Assembly (NCBI GenBank): GCA_013076295.1
Contig: RQOL01000915.1
Location: 806,001-870,000 of the forward strand
From: Sanderia malayensis
Taxonomy: Eukaryota > Cnidaria > Scyphozoa > Semaeostomeae > Pelagiidae
Direction of reading: 5' to 3'
DNA length: 64,000 bases
Under the pieces are notes generated by a model. The model searched no databases and was not told the origin of the DNA. It worked only from the letters and a program-made list of their open reading frames with translations. Positions 10,668 to 20,600 of this stretch are shown here, one piece after another. Every line of letters begins with the position of its first letter. Position 1 is the stretch's first letter. Made by a program: the position numbers and the translations under genes.

Positions 10668-11576
10668 ATGACAACCAGTCCCTTCCGATTAAGATCAGGA
10701 AAAGTAGCCCCACGATTTTGCCCTGAGCATTCTGCCACGACAGAAGGTACAATGGCTCGCCGAGAAACTACGGCGCCCCATGTTTTCCAGGGACAGGATT
10801 CTCCTGGAGAGTCGTCTTCAGCAATGTTTGTCAGTGAACTAGTACAGGAACTGGCACCTTTGCTCCAAAACTTAGGGGAAACCATTCGAACTTCGGCTGA
10901 AAGTCAGGCTGAGTCGAATGAACGATTTGCTTTAGACGTTCGACAAAGCGTAGTCGAGAGCCTTGGCGAGCAACCCAGGGGGAGGTCCGGAGCGACCATC
11001 GAAAAATTTAAGGGACCAACCCCAGATGTTGATTTGTGGATTGACCAGTTTAACCAACTAGCCAATTTAAATAAGTGGGAGGATGAGCACAAGATAAGTG
11101 CCCTACCGCTTTTTCTACAAGGGAATGCCCTAACATATTATAGTACGCTTCCCCAGGAAGTTAGACAGGATTATGATGCCATTAGCAAGGCACTGCGTGA
11201 CCATTTTGGGGCTAGTTCGCTGCGTTTTCTTGAACGGCAGGAACTATGTTCACATTTACAAAAGCCTGAAGAAAGTATTAATGATTACTTAGAATATATT
11301 CAATCGAGGAGTAACCGCCTCAAATTAAGCGAGGATGAGCGGTTACAGATTTTCGTACAAAATCTCTTGCCGGAGATAAAAGAATATGTGGTATTGGGAA
11401 ATCCTAAAACCGTTGAGGAGGCGGAACGATTGGCAAGATTAAAGGGGAATTTCATCATCAAAAAAACACCTGCTCCTCATAAAGAGAACGCAAGAATTCT
11501 GGAACTTTTGAACAGCTTAGTAAAAACAACAGAGGGCGAAAAACCTGCCCGAATTTCGTCTGTTGTCACTCCTTAG
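10668..11576 (+). CDS. gag: Gag of the Gypsy element (capsid region)
   Basis: 302 residues from ATG 10668 to a TAG at 11574-11576. A central Retrotrans_gag-type domain runs from about residue 105 to 260, recognisable in 'GPTPDVDLWIDQFNQLA', 'LPLFLQGNALTYYSTLP' and 'FVQNLLPEIKEYVVLG'. It forms the capsid shell that packages the element RNA. There is no zinc knuckle before the stop. The CCHC knuckle lies 70 codons downstream in the same reading frame, so the amber codon separates capsid from nucleocapsid. The frame is open on both sides of the TAG. Either this is programmed readthrough or one substitution killed an originally continuous gag-pol frame. Confidence 0.9.
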   Translation: MTTSPFRLRSGKVAPRFCPEHSATTEGTMARRETTAPHVFQGQDSPGESSSAMFVSELVQELAPLLQNLGETIRTSAESQAESNERFALDVRQSVVESLGEQPRGRSGATIEKFKGPTPDVDLWIDQFNQLANLNKWEDEHKISALPLFLQGNALTYYSTLPQEVRQDYDAISKALRDHFGASSLRFLERQELCSHLQKPEESINDYLEYIQSRSNRLKLSEDERLQIFVQNLLPEIKEYVVLGNPKTVEEAERLARLKGNFIIKKTPAPHKENARILELLNSLVKTTEGEKPARISSVVTP

Positions 11577-14500
11577 GCCCCTCCGAATGAATTAAGAGAG
11601 TTGAAAAACGATATACAGGAAATAAAAGAGGCATTGTCCGCAGTTACGGATTTCCGAGCTGCAGGATTTTCGCAACCTAGACAGGGTGGTCGTAATAACT
11701 TCAGAGGAGGTTATAATAATCCTTCTGGTTCTGGCTATTCCTCTCAAAACAATGGTCGAAATAACAGAGGCCAACCCGTATGCTTTCACTGTGGCAAAAC
11801 AGGTCATACTGCCCGATCATGTTTATCTAATTATAGACGTGCGCCACCAGGACAATACAACCCTAACCGAAACAATCAAAGGTCCTATTACAATATAAGA
11901 ACAATAACAACCGATCATCATCTTTCACAAGATAATTTGCAGGTAAATGAACCATTGTCTGATTTCGTTCCTCTTTTGAATTATTATTCTTTGAACCGCA
12001 CAAACTCTTTGTTAGCCCGTGTCCATTTGAACGATTTTCCTGCTCTCTGCTTGATTGACACGGGTGCTGATATTTCAGTGATAAGTGCAAAATTTTGGAA
12101 ATCCATACCCGCTGAACATAGGCCGTCGTTGAGAGAAGGTACCTGGGCAAGCATAAACACCGTTAGTGGTGAGAACATACAATCTCTAGGCTCTGTCACA
12201 TTTCTATTACGGCTGTTAGAAAAACATTATATATTGGATGCTTTGGTTGTCGATGTCTCTGGCTACGACGCTATCATGGGGTTAGACTTTTTGATTGAAA
12301 ACCATGCTGTATTGGACTTAGGGCTACGACAGCTTACCATACAAGAGAAAGAGTATGATTGCACTCCCCCATCCATTGATCCTCTTGCAGAAATGCCTTA
12401 CTTTGGGGAAGAATTAGAATCACCCATCAATGTAACATCAGCAACTGCAGTTGAAACCATCACCTTAGCACCGCTTTCAGAAACTGATGTTTTCTTACGT
12501 TTACCAGAATCTGTTCCATTGAATTCTGAGGGCATTTTAGAGCCGCTCTCTTCCTTATTACAAACTTGTAAAATATCTGGTCTGAACACATTGGTTACAG
12601 TACCTGATGATCGAATTGTTTCTTTCAGAGCAATTAATCTTACTGATAGGCCCACAAATATTTATCCATCTCAACGATTAGCATCCTTCCATACAGCAAG
12701 GGTAATTGAAAAGAACTGTAATGCTATGTCTCCATACGTAAATGTAGCTGCCTCTACAAAGCTTCCAGCTCCCAGTTTCGACTTTTCTAGATCTAACCTT
12801 ACCGAGACTGAAAAATTGCAATTAGAAACCTTACTACTCCAAAATCGTGACGTATTTGCGTGCCAAGCTAGCGAACTGGGACGAACTTCAATCATCCAGC
12901 ATACTGTAGATACGGGGGATGCCCCTCCTATCAGACAACGTCCCTACAGAGTGCACGCAGAGAAACGTGACGAAATCAACAAACTTGTTTCTGAGATGGT
13001 CGAACAAAATGTAATTAGGCCATCCAATAGTCCTTGGGCTAGTCCGGTAGTTTTAGTCCAAAAGAAGGACGGGTCTAATCGGTTTTGTGTAGATTACAGG
13101 AAAGTCAATGAAGTGACACGAAAGGACAGCTATCCCTTGCCGAGGATCGACGATATATTAGATCAATTGCATGGCACTGGTTATTTCTCAACCTTAGATT
13201 TGATGAGTGGTTATTGGCAAGTTGAACTCGCCCCAGACGCAACTGAAAAGACGGCCTTCATCACTTACGGTGGCCTGTATGAGTTTAACGTAATGCCTTT
13301 TGGGTTAACTAACGCCCCTAGCACGTTCCAACGGCTGATGGAAGAGGTTCTGCGTGATTTAAATTGGAAATCTTGCTTGATATATCTTGACGACATCATT
13401 GTATTTTCGAAGACCTTTTCTGAACATATAAATCACTTAAGTCAAGTGTTTGATCGCCTACGAGCTGCTAACTTATGTCTAAAACCATCAAAATGTAACT
13501 TTGGTAGGGAGGAAGTTAATTATTTGGGTCATGTCATATCTGCTTCAGGTATCCAGCCGGACAATAGTAAGATCAAGCTTGTCCAAGATTTTCCTGTCCC
13601 AAAGACTGTCAAACAAATTCGTAGCTTCCTTGGACTTGCAAATTATTACCGCCGTTTTGTGAAAGATTTCTCAAAAATTGCTTCACCGCTTTCTGCCTTA
13701 ACCAGTTGTAGAACTACATTTCAATGGGATGACAACTGTCAACAAGCTTTCGACAACCTGAAAATGCTTTTGATTTCGGCTCCGATCTTGAGTTTTCCCG
13801 ATTTTACCTCACCATTCTTTTTATGTGTTGATGCAAGCTCTGACGGTTTAGGGGCCATTTTAGAACAAAGAGTTGACAGTAAGCCTGTCGTTATTGCCTA
13901 CGGGGGCCGCAAATTGACCAGTCAAGAATGTCAATACTCTGCCACAGAACGAGAGGCCCTTGCTGTTGTCGATGGTATTAAGCGATATCGACCTTATCTT
14001 TATGGCCGCAGGTTCACCGTTATCACTGATCATAGTTCTTTGAAGTGGCTTATGGATATTAAGGATCCAACTGGTCGGTTAGGCAGGTGGTCACTAACTC
14101 TTCAACAGTACGATTTCGACAGCATTCATCGCCCAGGATCTCGTTATCCTTATGCAGCTAATTTTGATTCGGGGAATTTACATGCCTTTTCTCCAAGTAA
14201 CACGTCCCCTTCGTCCAATCAACTGAGGGAACTTCAACATAACGACCCGTTTATTTCAGCTTTCATCATCTACCTTGAGACCCATGACTTACCCCTTGAT
14301 GATAAACTTGCCCGTCGAATTGCATTGTTGCAGGATGAATACTTTATCCATCCGGATGGATTGCTATATCATTTATACCGGCCAGTTAATCGTGTTAACG
14401 ACGAGCTCCATCCACAACTTGTTATACCTCCGGCCTTGCGACAAAATCTCATGTTTCAAATGCATGACGAGCCATTAGCTGGACACCTTGGTCTTACAAG

Positions 14501-16163
14501 AACATACGACAAATTGCGCCAAAATTACTACTGGCCTGGCATGTATGCCGATTGTGCTCATTGGGTTAAGAGTTGTATTGATTGTGCTACAAAAAAGTCA
14601 CCGGGCACAGCTACTCGAGCCTTGCTAATACCAATACCTGTAGAAGGCCCTTTTGATCGAGTTGGCATTGATTGTCTTAGCCCATTTCCTGCTACTTATT
14701 CGAATAATAAATACATTGTTGTCTTAAGTGATTATCTTACCAAATGGCCAGAAGCATTTGCTGTTCCAGATATCGAAGCTGCTACTATTGCAGAAATTTT
14801 GGTAGATTCTATTGTTAGTCGACATGGGGCACCACGAACCTTATTGTCTGATAGAGGTAGCAATTTTTTGTCTAAATTAGTAAAGGAAGTTTGTCGACTC
14901 ATCCATACAAAACAGGTGCACACTACTGCTTATCACCCTCAAACTGACGGTCTGGTGGAACGATTTAATGGTACTCTCACAAAATCTTTATCAATGTATA
15001 CAAGCTCTAACCAACGCGACTGGGATGTATTCATTCCCTCGGTATTGTTTGCATATAGAGTAACTCCACATGCTTCCACGGGCGAAACACCATTCTATTT
15101 GCTATATGGAAGAGAGCCCCGCTTGCCTGTTGATGTGACACTTAGCCCTCCGAAAGATTTGACGCCTTCCATTTTAGCCCATCGTGAAAGAATTGTCAGC
15201 AATCTGACTCGTGCTCACGATATGGCCCGACAAAATATTGTCAAGTCTCAAGCTTCCATGAAGAAATATTACGATCAGCGTGCTACAGACCCTGATTTCA
15301 CAGTTGGAGATAAGGTTTGGGTCTATACGCCCAAAGTACCAAAAGGGTTGACAAAGAAATTAGAACATCTTTGGCACGGGCCGTACCGCATTTCTCAACA
15401 GCTTTCAGCTGTGCATTTTAAATTATCTACCTTTGACAACCGTCGGGTTACAACAAAAGTTCATGCCAATCGCCTCAAGTTATTCTACGACAGGGCTACA
15501 CGCCCTATTGGTATCATCACAAACGATGTCTTGGATGAATATCTCTCACCGGAAGACATGCCAACTGATAGTTTTGACGATTCAACCAACGGTCATGTCC
15601 CTGAAGAGCCTACAGAACATGTGATTCCAGAAGAAACCCCCATTATCAATGATGATATGTACACCGTCGAACGCATCTTGGATTCTCGTAAACGAGGCGG
15701 TAAGATCCAGTATTTGATCAAGTGGTCAGGCTACCCTTCCTCTGCTAATACCTGGGAACCTGAAGAGAATGTTTTAGATAAGGCCCTGCTTGAACGCTTT
15801 CACGAAGCCAAGCTCCGTCAACGAGCACCAAGAATTGCAGCTTTCACCACTGGCCCTAAATGCGGTCAGGTGGTTCCTCATTTGTCTCCTCTCTTAGATT
15901 TCGTTCAATTTGGCCTCCTATTGTTAATGCTTGCCGTTGTTCCTCTTTACAGTATGGAGCCTAATATCGGCCCTTTGTATGATTGCTCTCGGGTCACGCC
16001 AGATGGTGTCTATCATTTAAACCATCGTACTTCTTGCCTTCATACGATGCATAACTCGGTTCAGCCTTTAAAGCATATGTTTGCTACAGTTTCCGAACCT
16101 GTTGTTCACCGCACTAAAATAACCATCAAACTGTGTTCTGCATACAAAGCTGAATCACCGTAA
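11577..16163 (+). CDS. pol: Nucleocapsid-Pol polyprotein: zinc knuckle, protease, RT, RNase H, integrase, chromodomain
   Basis: The frame is the same as gag and opens right after the amber codon; no ATG is needed if the codon is read through. Order of domains: coiled segment; CCHC knuckle 'CFHCGKTGHTARSC' (about 11780-11820); aspartic protease 'LIDTGADISVIS' (about 12050); reverse transcriptase with 'YLDDIIVFS' (about 13383-13410); RNase H 'DASSDGLGAIL' (about 13830); integrase HHCC zinc region (about 14464-14586) and catalytic core with 'LLSDRGSNF' and 'DGLVERFNG'; chromodomain 'YTVERILDSRKRGGKIQYL' (about 15658 onward). All catalytic motifs are present. The frame then runs without a stop into a hydrophobic env-like start before ending at 16163. 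Confidence 0.95.
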   Translation, partial: APPNELRELKNDIQEIKEALSAVTDFRAAGFSQPRQGGRNNFRGGYNNPSGSGYSSQNNGRNNRGQPVCFHCGKTGHTARSCLSNYRRAPPGQYNPNRNNQRSYYNIRTITTDHHLSQDNLQVNEPLSDFVPLLNYYSLNRTNSLLARVHLNDFPALCLIDTGADISVISAKFWKSIPAEHRPSLREGTWASINTVSGENIQSLGSVTFLLRLLEKHYILDALVVDVSGYDAIMGLDFLIENHAVLDLGLRQLTIQEKEYDCTPPSIDPLAEMPYFGEELESPINVTSATAVETITLAPLSETDVFLRLPESVPLNSEGILEPLSSLLQTCKISGLNTLVTVPDDRIVSFRAINLTDRPTNIYPSQRLASFHTARVIEKNCNAMSPYVNVAASTKLPAPSFDFSRSNLTETEKLQLETLLLQNRDVFACQASELGRTSIIQHTVDTGDAPPIRQRPYRVHAEKRDEINKLVSEMVEQNVIRPSNSPWASPVVLVQKKDGSNRFCVDYRKVNEVTRKDSYPLPRIDDILDQLHGTGYFSTLDLMSGYWQVELAPDATEKTAFITYGGLYEFNVMPFGLTNAPSTFQRLMEEVLRDLNWKSCLIYLDDIIVFSKTFSEHINHLSQVFDRLRAANLCLKPSKCNFGREEVNYLGHVISASGIQPDNSKIKLVQDFPVPKTVKQIRSFLGLANYYRRFVKDFSKIASPLSALTSCRTTFQWDDNCQQAFDNLKMLLISAPILSFPDFTSPFFLCVDASSDGLGAILEQRVDSKPVVIAYGGRKLTSQECQYSATEREALAVVDGIKRYRPYLYGRRFTVITDHSSLKWLMDIKDPTGRLGRWSLTLQQYDFDSIHRPGSRYPYAANFDSGNLHAFSPSNTSPSSNQLRELQHNDPFISAFIIYLETHDLPLDDKLARRIALLQDEYFIHPDGLLYHLYRPVNRVNDELHPQLVIPPALRQNLMFQMHDEPLAGHLGLTRTYDKLRQNYYWPGMYADCAHWVKSCIDCATKKSPGTATRALLIPIPVEGPFDRVGIDCLSPFPATYSNNKYIVVLSDYLTKWPEAFAVPDIEAATIAEILVDSIVSRHGAPRTLLSDRGSNFLSKLVKEVCRLIHTKQVHTTAYHPQTDGLVERFNGTLTKSLSMYTSSNQRDWDVFIPSVLFAYRVTPHASTGETPFYLLYGREPRLPVDVTLSPPKDLTPSILAHRERIVSNLTRAHDMARQNIVKSQASMKKYYDQRATDPDFTVGDKVWVYTPKVPKGLTKKLEHLWHGPYRISQQLSAVHFKLSTFDNRRVTTKVHANRLKLFYDRATRPIGIITNDVLDEYLSPEDMPTDSFDDSTNGHVPEEPTEHVIPEETPIINDDMYTVERILDSRKRGGKIQYLIKWSGYPSSANTWEPEENVLDKALLERFHEAKLRQRAPRIAAFTTGPKCGQVVPHLSPLLDFVQFGLLLLMLAVVPLYSMEPNIGPLYDCSRVTPDGVYHLNHRTSCLHTMHNSVQPLKHMFATVSEPVVHRTKITIKLCSAYKAESP

Positions 16164-17735
16164 TATAGCCACCCTCAAAGTGACAGAAGCACAATGTCGC
16201 CGTGCAATTCAGACCGGCAAATCTCCTTATGGTCTACTAAATAAAGTTTCTTCTACTATCTGGCAAACAAGGCCAACAGACCACTATGTTTGTCACTGGA
16301 TGAAATCAACTACCGAAACATACCCACATTTTCTTGTTCACGAATATTCTGGCCTCCTTCAAGCTGATGATCCTTTTATTCATCAACGTGTAACCTCTAC
16401 TACTTGCAACTATCGCGACATGTCTTGCGTTCCTCATGAAAAACCAGCCACCGTGATTATTTGGGAACCTGTTCACCATAATCCATCTCGTTTTCAACCC
16501 CTGGGAAATTATACTATCCAGATCCTTGACGACTTTGTTTTAATTCTTCATCCAATGACTTATTGTTGCAACTAGATAATGGTTTTCTTTGCGAACTTTC
16601 ACATCAGGCCAATCATTCCTACTCACAATTTTTTGACAGGGCTACCACGTTTTTGAAAACAGCTAAACCCTCTATTCACACCGATCTTTTGGAAGCCCAT
16701 ATAACCGCTGCCCTTGAAGCCCAGCGTGCCACTATGATCTCTTCTTGGGACCAATTATGCAAGCAGCAAACCGAATTTGATCATTTCCGTCGTTGGGCTG
16801 TTGCAACATTTCCCGATAGCGCCTCTCGATTACTTGCTTCAGAATATGGTTTACATGTTCGATTAGTGGGAGAAGCTATCATGGTCAGTAGATGTACCCC
16901 GATCAATATGTACACTGTTCATTGGTCTCGTCAGTATAACACGACTTGTTATAATCTTTTTCCTGTTATTATTCCGCGTAATAGCTCCTTACTATTTGTC
17001 GATTTTTCCACCCGACAGTTGAAACCGTATTCTAATGTTATTTCTTGCCAATCTCGCCCTGAGTTTACAGTGGTCGAAGACTTAGCAGGTTCATTGTGGC
17101 ACATTTTGGCCAATGGCACTTTATTTCGTAGTGTCGCATCTGACACCCTCTATCCTCATCCTTCCTTTCGTCTTCCCAAATTGCGGGGTTTTAACTCCAA
17201 ATTGGTTCAGCCTCAATCAGTTAGCCTCGACAGACTGTCTCTGTTAGACATTGTTACAAACAATTATGGTACTTTTCAAGAAATTCGTCAATTCGCAGAT
17301 AACAACGGTGGGGATTTCTTTACTGGTTTAGGTCAAGTTCTTGGTCGCACTATTTCGGCACTGGGCACTGGTGGCAGTAAATTACTAGATGCTGCTGGTC
17401 GCAGCGTGAATACGGCTCTCCATGGGATTGGTGATGCGGGTGTTAAGGTTGCCACGGGAATGACCCAATCTGCCGGTTCCCTAATCGAAAAAGGAGGACA
17501 TGCCATTCGTGACGTTGAACATGGTACTGCCTCTCTCTTTCACTCCATTTTTGGCAGTATTGGTGGTGCTATCCTGTGGGGCGTCGTTGTTCTTGTTATT
17601 GCCTACTTATTGTATTCTCGATTTGCGTCTCATTGTACCACCTGTGGGCAGCGTGCTTCTCCCCAGGGCTCCTCTAACATAGAATTGCACGAATTACCTC
17701 CTTGTGAACGTTGTATAGAAGACTCCAACGTTTAA
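15880..17735 (+). pseudogene. Env-like membrane glycoprotein candidate, two frame changes
   Basis: A signal-peptide-like hydrophobic stretch (about 15895-15957) lies in the pol frame just after the chromodomain. It is followed by Cys-containing sequence that continues in another frame from about 16150 to 16575, then returns to the pol frame from about 16563 to 17735. The last part has several Asn-X-Ser/Thr sites, a Gly/Ala-rich juxtamembrane segment, a strong transmembrane helix at about 17565-17625 and a short Cys-rich tail. The position after integrase and the signal/TM layout match env-like genes of some Gypsy elements. I see no furin-type site or obvious fusion peptide. The two shifts make it inactive as sequenced, unless they are sequence errors. 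A spliced mRNA would be expected for expression. Confidence 0.65.
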
Positions 17736-17748
17736 AGTTATCCTATTA

Positions 17749-17932
17749 TTGACTTACGTTTACTCCGAAACAAACAATTTTAAAAAATTGTCGACAACAA
17801 AAAAAAAAATTTTATATTCAACTTATTCTCTTGACGTCATTCTATTCATTCTTAATGCTATAGCACCTTTCTTTCTTGAATTTTTATGGGCCCTTCTCTT
17901 GCTGTCTTTTTCGATGGGGACATCGAATCTGA
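17749..17932. other. Noncoding tail between env-like gene and 3' LTR
   Basis: About 180 bp of AT-rich sequence with an A-run near 17795-17808. No gene is recognised. Confidence 0.6.
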
Positions 17933-17943
17933 CAGGGGGGCTA
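17933..17943 (+). other. Polypurine tract
   Basis: The word CAGGGGGGCTA directly abuts the 3' LTR start, the expected site for plus-strand priming. The tract is short and ends in a few non-purines. Confidence 0.6.
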
Positions 17944-18850
17944 TGTCATGGGGCCCATCTTATTATCATTATTTTTATTATTATTGTAGCGGCTATTTCA
18001 TTATTATTATTATTATACTTGATTATTGCGAGCGGCAACAATTCACGTATGGAATTGCAACGAGTTGCAGTTGAATTTTGAACTACGAAGATTACGAAGA
18101 AATATTAAGATTATCAAGAATTACGAAGATTACGAAGAATTATTACGATTATAAAGAATTACGAATATTATGAAGAATTATGAAGATTATAAAGAATTAT
18201 GAAGAATTATGAAGAATTATTACGATTATAAAGAATTATGAAGAATTATGAAGAATTATACGATATTACGAAGATTTAGAGAATTTGAAGATTGAAGTTT
18301 GAATATTACGTGGACACCGAGATGTCCTTCATTGTTATTGAAGCTACGTGGACTATATTATGAAGATTACTTAAAGATTACGTGGACACCGAGATGTCCT
18401 TGGAGATGCGCAGTTAATTAACAAACAATAGAACTTTAGGTACTTAATTATGGCTTCTGTGCAACGTACGTGCACGAGGCCCAGGTTATCTTCGCGCCTA
18501 GATGTATAGAGCCAGTGGAGCACGTTGAAGCCACCAACGTGTTCAGGGCTTCTGTTCTTCGTGGGTGTTTTAGTACAGGGTATTTTACATGTAACCACGC
18601 TTGTGTAACATGTGTTATCTAGTTTTAAATACTCTGTAAAACCTATTATCATGGCTCAGTTTCAGCTCGTTGAGCTCAGTGTTGGGAGCTCAACTGATTA
18701 TATTATACAGATACATTTTGCCGCAAGAACTTTGATTCTCTGGTTGAAACCTTAGCGTACAGCACCATTGCTTAGCGAGACATCGCCTACCGAGTTTCTG
18801 GTTACCGTCCCCAGCTCTGGGGTGGAATTCAACAGAAACACCTTACGACA
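17944..18850 (+). repeat. 3' LTR
   Basis: 907 bp, TGTCATGG to CTTACGACA, matching the 5' LTR over its whole length with few visible substitutions, for example in the 18565 region where the 5' copy has GAAG and this copy has TTAG. It is followed by the CAAG target duplication. Confidence 0.95.
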
Positions 18851-18979
18851 CAAGTAACAATGGAAATGAAAGTCCCTAAAACACTGAAGAAAAAATTGGT
18901 TGCATTTGGTATGATGTATTGCAGCAACCATGTGGGAATTAATAAAGATGCAATGGTTGTATTAGATTATATTCCATAA
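18851..18979 (+). pseudogene. 3' end of the interrupted major capsid gene
   Basis: About 42 codons continue the capsid gene after the Gypsy element and end at a TAA at 18977-18979. The segment includes 'LKKKLVAFGMMYCSNHVGI' and then 'MVVLDYIP', matching the usual final strands of the family. The frame agrees with the last capsid frame before 9399 once the 4-bp duplication is discounted, so the split is due to the insertion alone at this point. Confidence 0.7.
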
Positions 18980-19059
18980 AGAAAAAAAAAGGAACAGAAA
19001 TCAATTTATAATTAACCACTTTCAAATAACAGGGGAGCATATCATAACTAATCATCATC

Positions 19060-19718
19060 ATGAATGGAGAAGATATATATAACATTTGTAAAAAGGATCC
19101 TGATATAAAGGAGAGTTTTAAGGCAATTTTAACTGAAAAGGAAGTAGATGTATTTATCTCCGATAGAAAATTATTTTATGATTGGTTTCAAAATGTACTA
19201 CATTGTGATTTTCCTATGTCGTTTATACTATTTTCACAAGATCACAATAGAAGAGATCAAGACTCGGCGGGGACTACTGCTGGACATTGGCAAGCTGTAT
19301 ATTTTGATGTTACAGGTCATTGTTTTTTTTCGATTCTTATGGATTTAAACCACGCATTGGCTTTCAACACTTTTCTATCAATATGATGTCTATTGCACAA
19401 CATTTATTTCCAAAAATTCGGCAGAAGTATATAATAAATAATGTATGCAAAGAGTTTCAAGCACGTGATACAAATGTATGTGGAGAATATTGTATTTATT
19501 TTTTGCATGTGATAAGTACATGTAAACATCCAGAGCAAGCACAGTATGTTTTAGATGAATCATTTCGAAAAGTAATAACTAAAGGACCACATGCTAGCAG
19601 ACGAGATAAGTTTGGTAATTATGCACAATTCTACGTTAATGATCAATTTGTAAAAGACTGGGTAGAAAACAATTATAACTATAAAGGTGTAAAATCTATT
19701 ATTCCAAAAGCAATATAG
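19060..19718 (+). pseudogene. Adenain-like cysteine protease (virion maturation), one frameshift
   Basis: This is a protease of the adenovirus/Polinton family (C5-like), which cleaves virion proteins. The first frame (from ATG 19060) has 'GHWQAVYFD' with the catalytic His near 19284. The second frame has 'FFDSYGF', a Gln-bearing 'VCKEFQ' segment, and 'CGEYCIYFL' with the likely catalytic Cys at 19479-19481. The change of frame falls at a run of eight T (about 19322-19330), the kind of place where either replication slippage or sequencing error occurs. About 210 residues overall, normal for the family. It lies just downstream of the capsid gene, and is the last + strand gene before the strands converge. 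Confidence 0.8.
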
Positions 19719-19949
19719 TAATGGAAATAAAATTGAATCATACCCAATCCTGACGTGTCTTTCTTTGTGTCTTCATCTTGTCTTGTTTGAATTGTAGTTT
19801 CAACTTAGTTAGGCCGGCCATTTTGTTAACACATTAGATAATAACGTTTAGCCTCGTATTCATAATCAAGAACTTCCAACAGAACAACCTCGATCATTCT
19901 AATACGTAGGGTACCCATAAATCAATACACTCAAATAAACAATAAAATA
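19719..19949. other. Convergent intergenic region
   Basis: The 3' ends of the + strand protease and the - strand gene at 19950-20525 face each other here. I see AT-rich sequence with AATAAA-like words on both strands (for example 19726-19732 on +) and no gene. Confidence 0.5.
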
Positions 19950-20525
19950 TTAAAGAAACTGTAAATCGTTAATAATGTCATCAGATAATACTTCTTCCGG
20001 CTCTGTAATAGCTCGAAGAACAATAAATTCATCTTGATCCTGTTCATGCTGGAATAACTTATCGAAAACTACTATAGTATTTGAAACTAAATTAAGATTT
20101 ACGGGAACGTTTGTCTTGATATGGGCACAATCTTCTCCAACAGTGTTGTATAATCGTGCTATAGTACGTCTACTTGTATTCTGCATGAAACACCAAACAA
20201 CATTCTTCAACAACTCGCCAGATGTATCAGAGGTAATACTCCGCCATTTATGTAAAAGTGCGAGGATACACTCGTACACCCGTGTTTCGTCTGGATCGGC
20301 AAAAGCCATAGTAAAAGGAACCTTTAATCGAACATCTTGAGAAGGAGCGCAGTAATTACTATTTTCTTTCAATGCTGATTCTATCAGTTGTAACTTAGCT
20401 AGAAGAAGCGATTCATTCGTTGCTAGTTGTTCTTCATCTTCTTCTTGCCCATAATATATTTCCACTTCATCATCATCAACATCAGCAGAAAGAGCTGGCA
20501 AAGACACACCTGTTAATGCATTCAT
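19950..20525 (-). CDS. Unrecognised acidic protein of the viral element
   Basis: 191 intact residues from ATG 20525. The first third is very acidic ('DVDDDEVEIYYGQEEDEEQ'). The rest looks helical and globular and ends 'EVLSDDIINDLQFL'. I do not recognise a family. It lies just downstream of the polymerase on the same strand. Its promoter has two tandem TGACAG motifs (20578-20600) and a TATATATATT box (20561-20570) about 36 nt before the ATG, the same layout as four other genes here. Confidence 0.7.
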   Translation of the reverse strand: MNALTGVSLPALSADVDDDEVEIYYGQEEDEEQLATNESLLLAKLQLIESALKENSNYCAPSQDVRLKVPFTMAFADPDETRVYECILALLHKWRSITSDTSGELLKNVVWCFMQNTSRRTIARLYNTVGEDCAHIKTNVPVNLNLVSNTIVVFDKLFQHEQDQDEFIVLRAITEPEEVLSDDIINDLQFL

Positions 20526-20560
20526 CGTGAACTAATGTGAGAAATGTGAGATAATGAAGT

Positions 20561-20600
20561 AATATATATACCAGCGTACCTGTCAATCACCTGTCACTCA
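20561..20600 (-). promoter_or_regulatory. Shared-type promoter: two TGACAG motifs plus TATA box
   Basis: Read on the - strand: TGAGTGACAGG (20600 to 20590), TGATTGACAGGT (about 20589 to 20578), then TATATATATT (20570 to 20561), then the ATG at 20525. Confidence 0.6.

Larger units (their letters stand above)
9399..18850 (+). mobile_element. Gypsy (Ty3) LTR retrotransposon with chromodomain and env-like gene
   Basis: Two LTRs of 907 bp each begin TGTCATGG and end CTTACGACA. They enclose gag, protease, reverse transcriptase, RNase H, integrase, a chromodomain and an env-like gene. The 4-bp target duplication CAAG is at 9395-9398 and 18851-18854. The LTRs differ at only a handful of positions that I can see, so the insertion is young compared with the host viral element, whose capsid gene it splits. 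Gag-Pol is nearly intact (one in-frame amber codon); the env-like region has two frame changes. Confidence 0.95.

Noticed and set aside
11592..12895. Several - strand ORFs inside gag-pol
   Set aside because: Antisense shadows of a strongly supported pol frame, with no motif of their own.
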